A stretch of 64,000 bases of DNA from Paraescarpia echinospica (lineage: Eukaryota; Annelida; Polychaeta; Sabellida; Siboglinidae): the NCBI GenBank assembly GCA_020002185.1, contig CM034536.1, positions 15,541,614 through 15,605,613 on the forward strand, written 5' to 3'. How positions within the stretch are numbered: the first letter of the stretch is position 1; every line of letters starts with the position of its first letter. The position numbers were made by a program, and so were the translations under genes. The notes beneath the pieces are model-generated. The model worked only from the letters and a program-made list of their open reading frames with translations, made no database searches and was not told the DNA's origin. Of the stretch, positions 24,331-34,569 are shown piece after piece.

Positions 24331-24947
24331 CTTAAAGAGAAGCGCTACGTCCACAGACGAACAATATGTGTTATCTACTGCATAGGGAACGTGTTTATTC
24401 TTTTGCACTAGTAATATCACAGCATTTAATATACTTCACAATGTTTGTTAATTCGAATATGCAAAATAGAGATATAAGGATATTTTCTGGGCGCCACATC
24501 ATTATTAGTGTGTTCGTGCGTTCGTGTGTGTGTGAGCGCGCGTGTGCGTGTGCATGTGCGAGTGTTGTGTTTGTGTGAATTTTGCAAGAATTACATGAAA
24601 AATTACAATACAAAAATAATAACAAATAAAATGATACATAAACATTTAAGGGATCTTCTGTAGTATCCTATTATACCCCGTGATAATTTTATAATTCTTT
24701 AAAGACAATAAATCTGTAATTGTTCAAACAATTATATAGCCTTAGGTAATCTAAATTACTGAAAAACTAAAACTATAATAAATGACAAATGAAGTAAGAA
24801 TAATTTTAACACAACGTTTACATGTACCATAAATCTGGTCGCATTCACCATTCTGATGCGGTATTAAAACATTAATACTAGCATTTTACTGAGGAAAAAT
24901 CCAAAAATCCACGCTGTGTATGAATGAGCGAAGTGACGCCCCCCTAC

Positions 24948-25079
24948 CGTCATGTCGACACACCAGATGGCGCTGTGTGTGAGGGTGTCCTACACATACA
25001 GGTTGGTGTCGTAGCCGCAGGTGACAAACTGGTGCTGACTGGGGTGACAGGTGAGACCCCACAGCTCTTCCACGTGACC
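24948..25079 (-). pseudogene. Copied exon of an EML-type WD-repeat protein (right arm)
   Basis: Mirror copy of 22503-22634 with the same 132-nt length, the same splice sites and the same in-frame TAG. A one-base change next to the donor (ATGAC versus ATGAT) shows the arms have since diverged slightly. Confidence 0.75.
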
Positions 25080-25249
25080 CTGAGGAGGCATGAGGGTCAG
25101 TCAACAGGTGACGCAGTCATACATGTGTGCACATGTAATTGTTGTCACAATGTAGGTCTTATTCTGCCTTACACCAATCAGCTGTGTATGCTAAATGATT
25201 GTGTGTACATGTGTGTGCGTGTGTTCATGTGTGTGTGTGTGTGCGTGCG

Positions 25250-25560
25250 TTCGTGCGTGCACTTGCCTGTGCATGTGCCAGTCTTCGAAAGATGCTTGCC
25301 GTGGAAATTCATCACTGTACCTCAGGAAGAGGATGGGTAGGAGAACTGAACCCTGTGGATCGCCTCATGTGACAGTAGTAGACGAAAACCAAAACTTGTT
25401 CATGGTTGTTCAGAAAACTGTTTTCTAGTCCATATGCATGTCGCCACAATCAGTGATGGTGGTGTACGTTGGCTTCTAGATGGCTAAGGCACTGTATGAA
25501 ATGCCTTAGAAAAATCCACCAGCACATCGACGAAGATATCTTGACAATTAGCGTAATGTA
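25250..25560 (-). pseudogene. LINE reverse transcriptase scrap (right arm)
   Basis: The minus strand reads VDVLVDFSKAFHTVP (RT motif A region) and, further on in other frames, the GDPQGSVL box region. It is the fuller of the two arm copies. Too decayed to classify. Confidence 0.65.
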
Positions 25561-26619
25561 GCCATGTCGCTGGACTTACTCACGGCTGCTTTGACAGACT
25601 TTTCACCTTCCTCCTCCTTTTCCTACAAATGGTTATACGCACGCCATTGCAGTTTCTCGTTCTACGTCGAGGCCTGCTCCTTTCCCTGCGGCCTCTGCTC
25701 TTAGTGGAAGTCGGCCCGCCTCCATTCGCATATATGTATTAATACGCCGAGGTCCACTCACATTTTATACGTTCATTCGCATTCTTTGATCATTGGCTTG
25801 TTATGTATCAATTGGCGATTTATAAATAAACAGTGATACTTGGTCAGAGCTATTTACTTATTTTGTATGATGTTTTTATATCAATCGTCTACCAGTTTTT
25901 ACTATGGTGCATGTTATTTTTATTTTCTTAATTATTATTAATATTTCATAACAATATATTATACATAATTTTATCTATGATTTAACAAATATTGTTTTTC
26001 ATTACAATGTATTATGTTTAACATATTCTCTAAATAGCGTATCTCTGTAAACCGCAGTGAACTACACTGGATGTGGCGCTGTGTAAAATATATATTATTA
26101 ATAGTATTATAATTGCGATATACTGTGCATTTCAGAAAGCCTACTCCTACTTGAGATAGTTGAATGGTGATCGCGCGCGCACACACAAACACACACACAC
26201 AAACGTCTCATACCTGTCTTATCGTTTGAATTTTTAAATTCATGTTAGTAATATATAACAACTGTGATTTGTGACACAGTTTGTCAAGGTGGTACATACT
26301 ATTTGAGAATATCAATATAATATACACACGCACGCACGCACGCACAGATATCGAGATAGCGTCACCGTAAACATGTGGTGGCGCCAAGTGTGGGTGTGAA
26401 CTAGTAAATATAGTTATAGTTACCTGCCCACATCATCCGCCTGGTAAAGCGAAAGTGGTGCAGTCAAGCCGGGAAACGTTAGTAATTGTGACTAAGAATA
26501 AGGGAACTAGTTGACCTGTCGTACATTCAACAGTCTGACTCATTCAAAAATGGTATTATTGGTAAATATGCAAACGATGACCTTTGTTAAGTAATCCTGT
26601 ACACTGCTGTTTTCGTCTC

Positions 26620-28420
26620 TAACACTTATTTACTTAGACTTAGCTGCTCCCGCGTCTAGTGACCCATGAGGCTGTCAAAGCACGCCATCCAGATCTGTCG
26701 CTTGCTAGTGTTCTGACGTCGCTCCAGCTTTTGTAGACCAGCTACAGGTAGCGGTCGATTGTTTGGCGCCAGTTCATTCTTGGTCGTCCCCTCTTTCTCT
26801 GGCCAGCTGGTATCCACCACAGTGCTTGTTGGGCAGGTCTAGTAGGTGGGAGCTTTGTGACATGGCCGAGACAGCTTATTCGTTTTCTGCAGACAGTAGA
26901 TGATGGCAGAGGTTATCCTGGTCGTATCCGGACATCTACATTCGTCACATGGTCTCTCCATTGTATGCTCAAGTTCTTTCGCAGGCATTTAGTGTCGAAT
27001 GGATCAATTTTGTTTTCCTAGCTTGTTTCTAGCTGCCATGTTTCACATCCATAAAGGAGGGTTGGTATAACGTTTGAGTTGTAAAAGCGGAGTTTAGATT
27101 TCAAGGTAGATTTCTTGTTGTTCCAAATTTTCTTCAACTGGTTGAAGGCTGCTGACACTTTCCCCACGCTGCAGTTTAGTTCATGATCGATGACTCCTTG
27201 GTTATTGATGGAGCTGCCAAGGTATGTGAAGTTTTCGACTGGTTCTACTTTTTTCTGGTTGATCAAAACATTTGGGGGTGGTTGATGCTCCCCTGTCAGC
27301 ATGTTTTTTGTTTTCTTTTCACTGATGGCAAGTCCTAAGCCATTAGCGTATCTGCTGACTAAATCCACGAGACGTTGTAGGCTAATAACGCAGCAATGTC
27401 TTCAGCAAAATCCAGGTCTGATAAACGCTCCTCCTTAACCCAGACAACCCCCTCATTGCCTGTGGTTGCTTGTCGCATGACACAGTCGATGGCCACGGCA
27501 AAGAGAAGGAGGAAAGAATGCAGCTTTGTCTGACACCAGTCATCCCCTGGAACCAGTCGCTGTAGCCAACTTCTGTTTTTACACAACATCTTGAGTTTTC
27601 ATAAATCTTCTCGATTGCTGATACAATCTTTCGGGGGATTCCATACGTGGTTAATATTTTCCAAATGGAGGGTCTGTGGATGCTGTCAAACGCTTTGGTG
27701 AAGTCTATGAAACTGATTGCGAGGGGTAACTGGTACTCTTGACATTTCTCAATGATGCGTCTAAGTGTGAATACCTGCTCAGCACAAGAGCGTTTTGGCC
27801 TAAAGCCTGCTTGATCCTCACGTAGTTCGTCATCTACCACACCTCGCGTTCGGTTCAGTATCATGTGGCAGTACACTGTTCCTGGTATCGACAGCAGTGT
27901 CACACCTCTCCAGTTGTCACATCCAGCTAGGAATCCTTTCTTGGGGATACAGACAACAGCACCATCTTTCCAGTCTTCACGAAATATGCCTGAGTCCCAG
28001 ATCTGGTTGCATAGTCCGCACATCCATTGTACAATTGTTTCACCACCCGCATTGATCATTTCAGTTGTGATTCCGTCCATGCCACGTGATTTGTTTGTTT
28101 TGAGAGTCGCAATGGCCTTCCTCATTTCATCCTCCGAGAACTCCTCTGTGTTTATTGGGAGAACGGTCTGAGGATTGATAAGACGTCTGTGCTGGTGTGT
28201 GAGGCACAGGTCTATTGAAAACCTCTCTAAAGTGTTCTGCCCATCTCTCTAGTTTGTCCTCTCCTTTCGATAGTAGAGATCCGTCTTTGGCTTTGATTGG
28301 TCCAGACCTTGCCCTTGTGCTGCAATTGATTTTCTGGGCAAAGCGGTAGACCTCTAACACGATCATGCTAAATTGTTTGCTGGTAATGTGGAATATACGC
28401 AAGTAGTGTATAACAAATAC
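26620..28420 (-). mobile_element. Non-LTR retrotransposon RT and 3' end, frameshifted
   Basis: The RT domain has NKSRGMDGI, CDNWRGVTLLSIPG, QAGFRPKRSCAEQ, FIDFTKAFDSIHR, GVRQSCILS, and the catalytic box degraded to FAEDIAAL (first Asp of the FADD box replaced by Glu). Then come YLGSSIN and LLYGCETW, and the distal GRPRMNWRQT and SDRSGWRAL blocks to about 26630. At least two frameshifts (near 27580 and 27365) and stops. The endonuclease end is missing past about 28420. The WRGVTLLS and CETW signatures suit RTE-like elements of molluscs and flatworms; clade is uncertain. Confidence 0.8.
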
Positions 28421-29813
28421 GGTTGTAGCAAAGTTTCATACGTTTGTTCCGAGACGAACTACTGGTAGCTGTTATAATAACCTTTCTATATTATGTTCTT
28501 AGCGATAAGACACTCCCCGGATGCGAGTCTTATCTCTCACACCCAGTCATCTGTTTTTACTGAGTGTCTTTCTGTTTTTAATGAGCGCCTTACGTAAGCC
28601 GTCTTTTTACAGAGCACTGCATGCACTATATAATAAAGTCCCTCAACTGCATGAGAAGAACGCCTAGAATATTCTTACCTACTTTGTCACGCCTTGAACT
28701 CTTTCCACAATCAATATCCTTCCGCTCTAGGAACAGTTTCAACCAGATGCGCGTTCCCTGTATCCAACAAACGTTTGCGTAGTTGAGAGTCACGGAATTT
28801 CACAGCTAATATGGCATACATTATATATCGCCTTTGATCTAATCGTGCGCTTGTTAATTCCGTTTTCCATGTTATATGCTTACTGAGATATTTTGCATGT
28901 ACTCCGCTGCGTGCAGTCTGAATCTTTCTCGCTGTGATTACATCATCAAAGTACCTGGCTTTTTATATTGGTACGCCGCCTCCGCGCAACAGAAGTATTG
29001 GCCCCATATGTAAATATCACACGTGAAGAAATTTGACAGGTAATGTCCAGCGCCTTTAAATTGTACGTCCATGTTGACCATATGTTGACACTGTCTAAAA
29101 TTACCGCAGACCACGTTCTCGCTGCTTGGGCAAGACATGATACGATCGGGTCGTGTACACGATAATTGGTGGGTGTTTTCATAATTGGTCTGATTTGTGA
29201 AATGACGGATATCCCACGTGTCACGAGACTCCAGACGGTATTTATGTCTTTGCTAATTTGTGTCTGTTTCCGTTAAGAGAAGCTGGCATAGTTGTTATAT
29301 CTTTCCTGTTTGGGCGAGGTATCATACGATCGGCTCGTGTACGCGATAATTGCTGGCTGTTTTCATAATTGGTGTCTGGTTGTTTCTGCATACTAATCCT
29401 ATATATATATTGTATCGTCCGTTTGTTACGTTCAAATAATTCCGAACACACTGCAAACAATGGCTTGTCACATTCCATGGACCAAACTGCGCGATCAATG
29501 GCGACGGTGCGAGGCATCTGGTGATGTAATGATGTGAGTACATAACATTTCACAAAGTATATAGATATATATTTCTCTCTTTGCTTTATGTCATTCGTTT
29601 TACACGACTAGGCACTTCCTTCATGTGGGTAATTACACAGTGTTCTTAGAATCATCTTTCTCATTGCTTTATATCATACGTTTTACACGTTTAGGTACAT
29701 ACTGTCATAATTACCTCTCACCTCTTCTTTCCATTTCATTAGCCTTCCTTACGCTTAATTACCCTCTATTCATTCATCACATCTAACAATTGTACATATC
29801 ATCTTTTTTAGCA
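28421..29813. repeat. Non-coding stretch with two short direct duplications
   Basis: Blocks at about 29135-29192 and 29325-29382 share ACGATCG, CGTGTAC, CGATAATT and TTTTCATAATTGG with a spacing of about 190 bp. A second pair at about 29580-29615 and 29674-29709 shares TTGCTTTAT and CGTTTTACACG with a spacing of about 94 bp. No open frame across them is convincing. Confidence 0.55.
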
Positions 29814-30387
29814 ATGAAGTCGATGATACACGCAGTGTCACTAGTGATAGCAGCAGCGACAGCAGTACTGCCACGGAGTGGACGTAAGTGTTCAATCATT
29901 ATATATCATTAATGCTAATAATATCAATACTAACGCGTGACCTAGTTGGTATCACTTCTCCCCTTCTCGTGCTGACTTACTGTTACATGCTTATCTGCCC
30001 CCTCTCTCGCCCTCGGCCTAGGTTGACCTCTTGTCTCGTTGCCTAACAACGCAGTGTCTGGTAACATCACTACTGTATTCCAACCAACTATACCTCATAC
30101 AGACGAGGTGGGTCAATGTATATGTTTTCTATAGCCCTCCTGTATATATGTTTTAACGTATCTGTTTATATATTTCTAAATAAGACGATATGCGCGAATA
30201 CCACATGATGACATTTTATGCTGTCCTCCTCCAGCTCCTCGCCACCCGTCCAGTCGTCGAACCACCAAGTCCTTTTAATGATCCACCTCCCCCTGCGCCC
30301 ATCGATACTGGAAATAAACAGGCGTACTGGTCTTGGGGTTGTGATTCAGACGATGATGGGTTCTATTGTGATGATGATATAAATTAA
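29814..30387 (+). CDS. Candidate small secreted acidic protein, 3 exons (unrecognised)
   Basis: Exons 29814-29883, 30055-30107 and 30235-30387 join with canonical GT-AG sites (donors GTAAGT and GTGGGT; acceptors CAG) and matching phases 1 and 0 to give 91 aa. The N-terminus (MKSMIHAVSLVIAAATAVLP) looks like a signal peptide. A SGNIT sequon follows, then a Pro-rich middle (PPSPFNDPPPPAP) and an acidic, Trp/Cys-containing tail (WSWGCDSDDD, YCDDDIN). A pyrimidine tract plus AG right before the start (29802-29811) suggests an upstream 5' UTR exon. I do not recognise the protein. An alternative frame of exon 1 is Ser/Asp-rich but hits a stop in exon 2. It could be chance splicing geometry; transcript evidence is needed to decide. 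Confidence 0.35.
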
Positions 30388-30639
30388 ATAGTATTCAAGT
30401 TTAAAAATGTATTGTTTTGTTGGTTTATACACGATAGTGCATAGGAATCCCTCGTTACTCCTTCATCACCCTTAATCACCCCCATGACCCAATTCTCAGC
30501 AGGAGGCATTACCTCCAATACACTCAACCAGGTGGCACTACATTCACTCACATGACTACACACATAAACACTTTAAACAGGCGCCATCTTAGAATTTGTG
30601 CATGGGTGCCCTGCCCCCCAGCTGCTCATCGAGATGGCC

Positions 30640-32800
30640 CTACATACTACTCTCGATTGATGCTAATCTTCAGCGTTTTAACAAGATTTAACAAGATTGC
30701 CATCCAGAGAATTAACTCTAGATGGCAGGTGGACAAGGAAGCCCTTTGGCTTATCGAGAGTCCAACCCTTTTATCTACATATATCCAGCCCTTCTGAGGT
30801 ATGTGTCGATTTTATTTTTAAACATATTCACACTACTAGCACCCACACAATCATCAGCTAATCTGTTCCATTCATTCACAGTCCTTTGTGAAAATGAGAA
30901 CTTTCTCACGTCTAATCTACACTGCTCCTTTACTAATGTAATTTCATGTCCTCTAGTCTTTCGATCTTTCTTAACTGAAAAAAAACATATTTCTATCAAT
31001 ATTTTCATAACCATTCAATATTTTAAACACTTCTATCTGATCTCCTCTCAATCTCCTGGTCTCTAGTGTTGTTAAACCACATTCTTTTAGGCGTTTTTCA
31101 TAACTAAGATCCCTCAGTTTTGGTATCATTTTAGTCGCTCTCCTCTGTACTCTTTCTAGCATATCTATGTCCTTCTTGCGGTATGGCCTCCACGCTTGTA
31201 TACAATATTCTAAATGAGGCCTAACTATTGTTTTATACAGCGGTATTATTAGTTCTTTTTCTTTATATGCTATATTTCGCCTAATCAATCCAAGGATTTG
31301 ATTTCCCTTTGAAGCTGCAATTCCACACTGCTCTGAAGCATTCATGTCAGCACTAATTGTCAGCCCTAAGTCTTTTTCTTTTACATTAGTACTTAGTACA
31401 GTTCCCCCCATTGTATATTCTACATATTCGTTCCCATGTCCTGTGTGAAGACATTTACATTTCCTAAAATTGAACAACATTTGCCACTTTTCAGACCATT
31501 TGATCAACCTGTCAAGATCATCTTGTAAATGCTGTCTATCCCATCACTTTTAATCCTTCTAAACACTTTTGTATCATCTGCAAATTTCCACACCTTGCTA
31601 GCTATATCATCGTCCAAATCGTTTATATATATTAAGAATAATATAGGTCCCAGTACTGATCCATGTGGAACCCCAATCAAAACTGATTTCCAGTTAGAAG
31701 CCTCCCCATCAACAACTACCCGTTGTCTTCTGTCAATCAGCCATTTTTCTATCCAGTTAATTATACCATTTCCTATGCCATGGGCTTTTAGTTTAAGCAG
31801 TAATCTCTGATGTGGCACTTTGTCGAAAGCTTTTTGAAAATCTAAGTAGATGATATCTACTGGTGATCCATCATCTACCCACTTATTGATATCTTCCAAA
31901 AAACATAACATATTTGTTAAGCATGACCTCGCTTTTAGAAACCCATGTTGAGATGGGTTTATCAAGTTATGTTTAACAAGAAAATCCAGCATGTGATCTT
32001 TAATTAGTCTTTCTAATAATTTACAAATCACCGATGTTAAACTAACTGGTCTATAATTATTTGACTTGTTTCTCGAACCTTTTTTAAATAACGGTATAAT
32101 GTTTGCTTCTTTCCATTCTAAAGGAACCACTCCCTCTTCTAATGACAAGTTGAAAACTGTTGCAAGCGGTATGCTAATTTGTTCTACAATTTCCACTAAT
32201 AGTTTGGGTGGAATACCATCCACTCCAGGTGATTTATTTTCCTTCATAGCCCTAATTTTCTTAGCTACCATTTCTGGGGTTACAATTAACTGTCTTATAT
32301 AGTCTGATTCTGCCCCCTTGAACTTAGCCTCTGGTACTGGCAGTGAACTAGTGTCTTCTCTGGTAAACACTGAACTAAAATACTCATTTAGGCCTTCTGC
32401 CATTAAGAATCCTTCTGATATTATATTTCCAGCACTATCTTCTAGAGGACCGACCTTATCCTGAACTTTCTGTTTGCTTCGAACATACGCATAAAAACTC
32501 TTGCTGTCATGTTTTATATTACAAGCTAATTTATGTTCATAGCTTCTCTTTGAATTTCTAATTTCAGCTGTAGCTTGGTTTAGTGCTTCTTTATAAATGT
32601 TGTAGTCTTCGTCATTTCCAGTACGTCTATATGACTTCCACATCATTTGTTTATACTTAATTTTTCTAATGGCTTCTTTCGATAAGTATTTCTTTCTGGC
32701 CCGTTTCCCTTGTTTTCTTAAGGGAACAAATTTATCTACGATGCACTCTATTTCATTCTTTAAGATATTCCAGCAGTGTGTACTAGTGTGCAGAAATGCT
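30640..32800 (-). mobile_element. CR1-like non-LTR retrotransposon, 5'-truncated, RT nearly complete
   Basis: From about 32790 the minus strand runs through an endonuclease-RT linker (KKYLSKEAIRKIKY), then RT motifs NKSPGVDGIPPK, NNYRPVSLTS, LDFQKAFDKVPHQ, GVPHGSVLGP (Gln to His), KFADDTKVF and DLGLTIS. The distal C-terminal part has LRDLSYEKRL, TTLETRRLRGDQI and FSFSQRTVNEWN. Two frameshifts: one near 31510-31530 just after the FADD box, and one at a T-run near 30975. No endonuclease domain, so 5'-truncated on insertion or by deletion. The 3' end probably lies near 30640-30780. Confidence 0.85.
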
Positions 32801-33349
32801 CAGCGTAGATGGTTCTGGTCTTCAGGGTGCCGGTTGACAATTAGCATCGGTTAGGATTTTGGCGTTGATGTGGCGGTTATCGCGATGGATGCGAAGCATC
32901 TTCTGAAGGCTGCCTTGATGGAATTTCTTCAGAGCGGATCACGTAAGGAGCGTCAGAATAAACCATGAAGCGTAGGCATATACGCCCTATATGCGACAAA
33001 CTGATGGTAGTGAATGTTGGACATCGTCCGCGTGTTACTCTTGGTTAGGGCGTGGCATTGGCAAGGAGCATTCGTATGTCTCGTAGCTCCGAGTCAAGAC
33101 TCAAGAATTGCTGTCATCTTATATCGCCTAACTGTGATGGAGTTAATAAAATGCCTGAATTGCAGCTAAATGCATAACACCCCTTTGAAAACTGACATAA
33201 TAGGCCCAGCACGACTGTATCCACGGTCCAGTGAACATGCTTGACTTTGTGCGCAATCGATGTCGGATGTTCAATTGTGATCTTAACAAATGATGCACAC
33301 ATTATCCACATACATTGTTCTTACGGCAATCGCTTTTAACAACACGAGA
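32801..33349. other. No gene seen
   Basis: Mixed-composition sequence between the LINE and the tRNA gene; short frames only. Confidence 0.5.
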
Positions 33350-33422
33350 GCCTCCGTGGCCTAATGGATAAGGCACCGGCCTCCTAAGCCGGGGATTGCG
33401 GGTTCGAATCCCGTCGGAGGTG
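33350..33422 (+). tRNA. tRNA-Arg (anticodon CCT)
   Basis: A full cloverleaf of 73 nt: acceptor GCCTCCG/CGGAGGT (a G-T pair at 1-72), D arm GGCCTAATGGATAAGGC, anticodon stem CCGGC/GCCGG with loop CTCCTAA (anticodon CCT at 33383-33385), T arm GCGGGTTCGAATCCCGT, discriminator G. The internal promoter boxes A and B are intact. A TTTT run at 33431-33434 would terminate RNA polymerase III. There is no intron, and CCA is not encoded, as expected. The D and anticodon arms closely match animal tRNA-Arg(CCT). It decodes AGG. Confidence 0.95.
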
Positions 33423-33629
33423 CGTAATTGTTTTGGCCAATGTCAAATATCTCATGCTTTGTTGGTGTAAAGCGAGGGTGTTCACGTTATCAAACGAACG
33501 GAATCATTCGATGTTTCCTGGCTTATGTATATCAGTTCATGACATTACTGAACACTCGATTTTCGCATGACATGTCATATTAATTACGCTTTGAGGGTGA
33601 TTTTTGAGCGCAGTTGCACAGCTTTTCAA

Positions 33630-33835
33630 GGTTTCCCCCCACAAGACTCGCCAACCAGGTGTTACGGTGGACCCCAGAAGGAAGGAGAGGCCAGCCCAAA
33701 ATGAACTGGCACCAGACCATCCAGCGAGTGAAAAGGAACTGGAGTGATGTCAAAATGCTGACTGCTGACCGATCCAGTTGGAGAGCGTCGACTGCCTCAT
33801 GCGTCGGACGACGCGGGAGCTACTAAGTCTAAGTA
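33630..33835 (+). mobile_element. 3'-end fragment of the same LINE family as 26.6-28.4 kb
   Basis: Encodes a C-terminal stretch with GRRGQPKMNWHQTI, NWSDV, ADRSSWRAS and RRGS, then TAAGTCTAAG, parallel to the distal end of the minus-strand element at 26630-26820. No RT domain precedes it, so it is a severely 5'-truncated copy. Confidence 0.65.
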
Positions 33836-34155
33836 AGCACAGCGGTAAGAGTTTCAGACTCTCGAGTAAGAGAACCCGGGTTCGAATCCTGTGCGACGGT
33901 GTCAAACCTTGGGCAAGTTTGTTTACTCTACATTGCTTCAGTTCACTCAGCTTTATGAATGAGTACCTGACTTAAGACAGTGGTGGATATTTGTGTACGA
34001 ATACTCTTTGCGCATTAGTTGCAGCGTAGCTGAATTCTTCCCAGAGAAGTTGAGATGGTGTTCGATTGGATAGGTCTGCCAGGGAGTCAAGTGTAAAGCG
34101 CTTTGAGCAGTCCTGAGGAATAGATGCTGTGCTATATAAGAACTTACATTTCTAG
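33836..34155 (+). mobile_element. tRNA-derived SINE
   Basis: The head has a box A-like CAGCGGTAAGAG and a perfect box B (GGTTCGAATCC at about 33881). An unrelated body follows, ending in AAAGCGCTTTGAG and GCTATATAAGAAC, a tail arrangement common to invertebrate SINEs. Insertion duplications were not determined. Confidence 0.65.
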
Positions 34156-34569
34156 AAACTACCAGTGAATTATATTGGGTTCAGAAATAACTATTTGTAC
34201 CTAACTTTTATTTAACAGCCCCTAAATTAGGCCTATTAACCGCATCCGCCAACTAGACCAAGGGTTAGTGTGAGGGAAATAATTTAGACAATTTAAGTAA
34301 GTTTAACAAACGTTTGTCTTTTAGATTTAAATAACTGGATAACCTATGCACTGGGACATGTATAATATACTCCTTCAAGCCATCCGTGTCTTAGCAACCT
34401 CGATCCAGTAAGATTTAGTTAAATCATCCTTTTGTTTTCATGGAAGACCTCTTTCATTTGCTCTCAAAATAGGTAACGTAGCATTTTTGGATTGTGATAC
34501 TTTCAAATAAAATTATTTTTGTAAGTGACCCAGCAATTACAGATTACACCACATTCAACAAACGAATGC

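Larger units (their letters stand above)
24331..26434. repeat. Right arm of the ~2-kb inverted duplication
   Basis: Reverse complement of 21251-23251. It is about 100 bp longer because it keeps a segment (25405-25520) deleted from the left arm. Confidence 0.9.
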
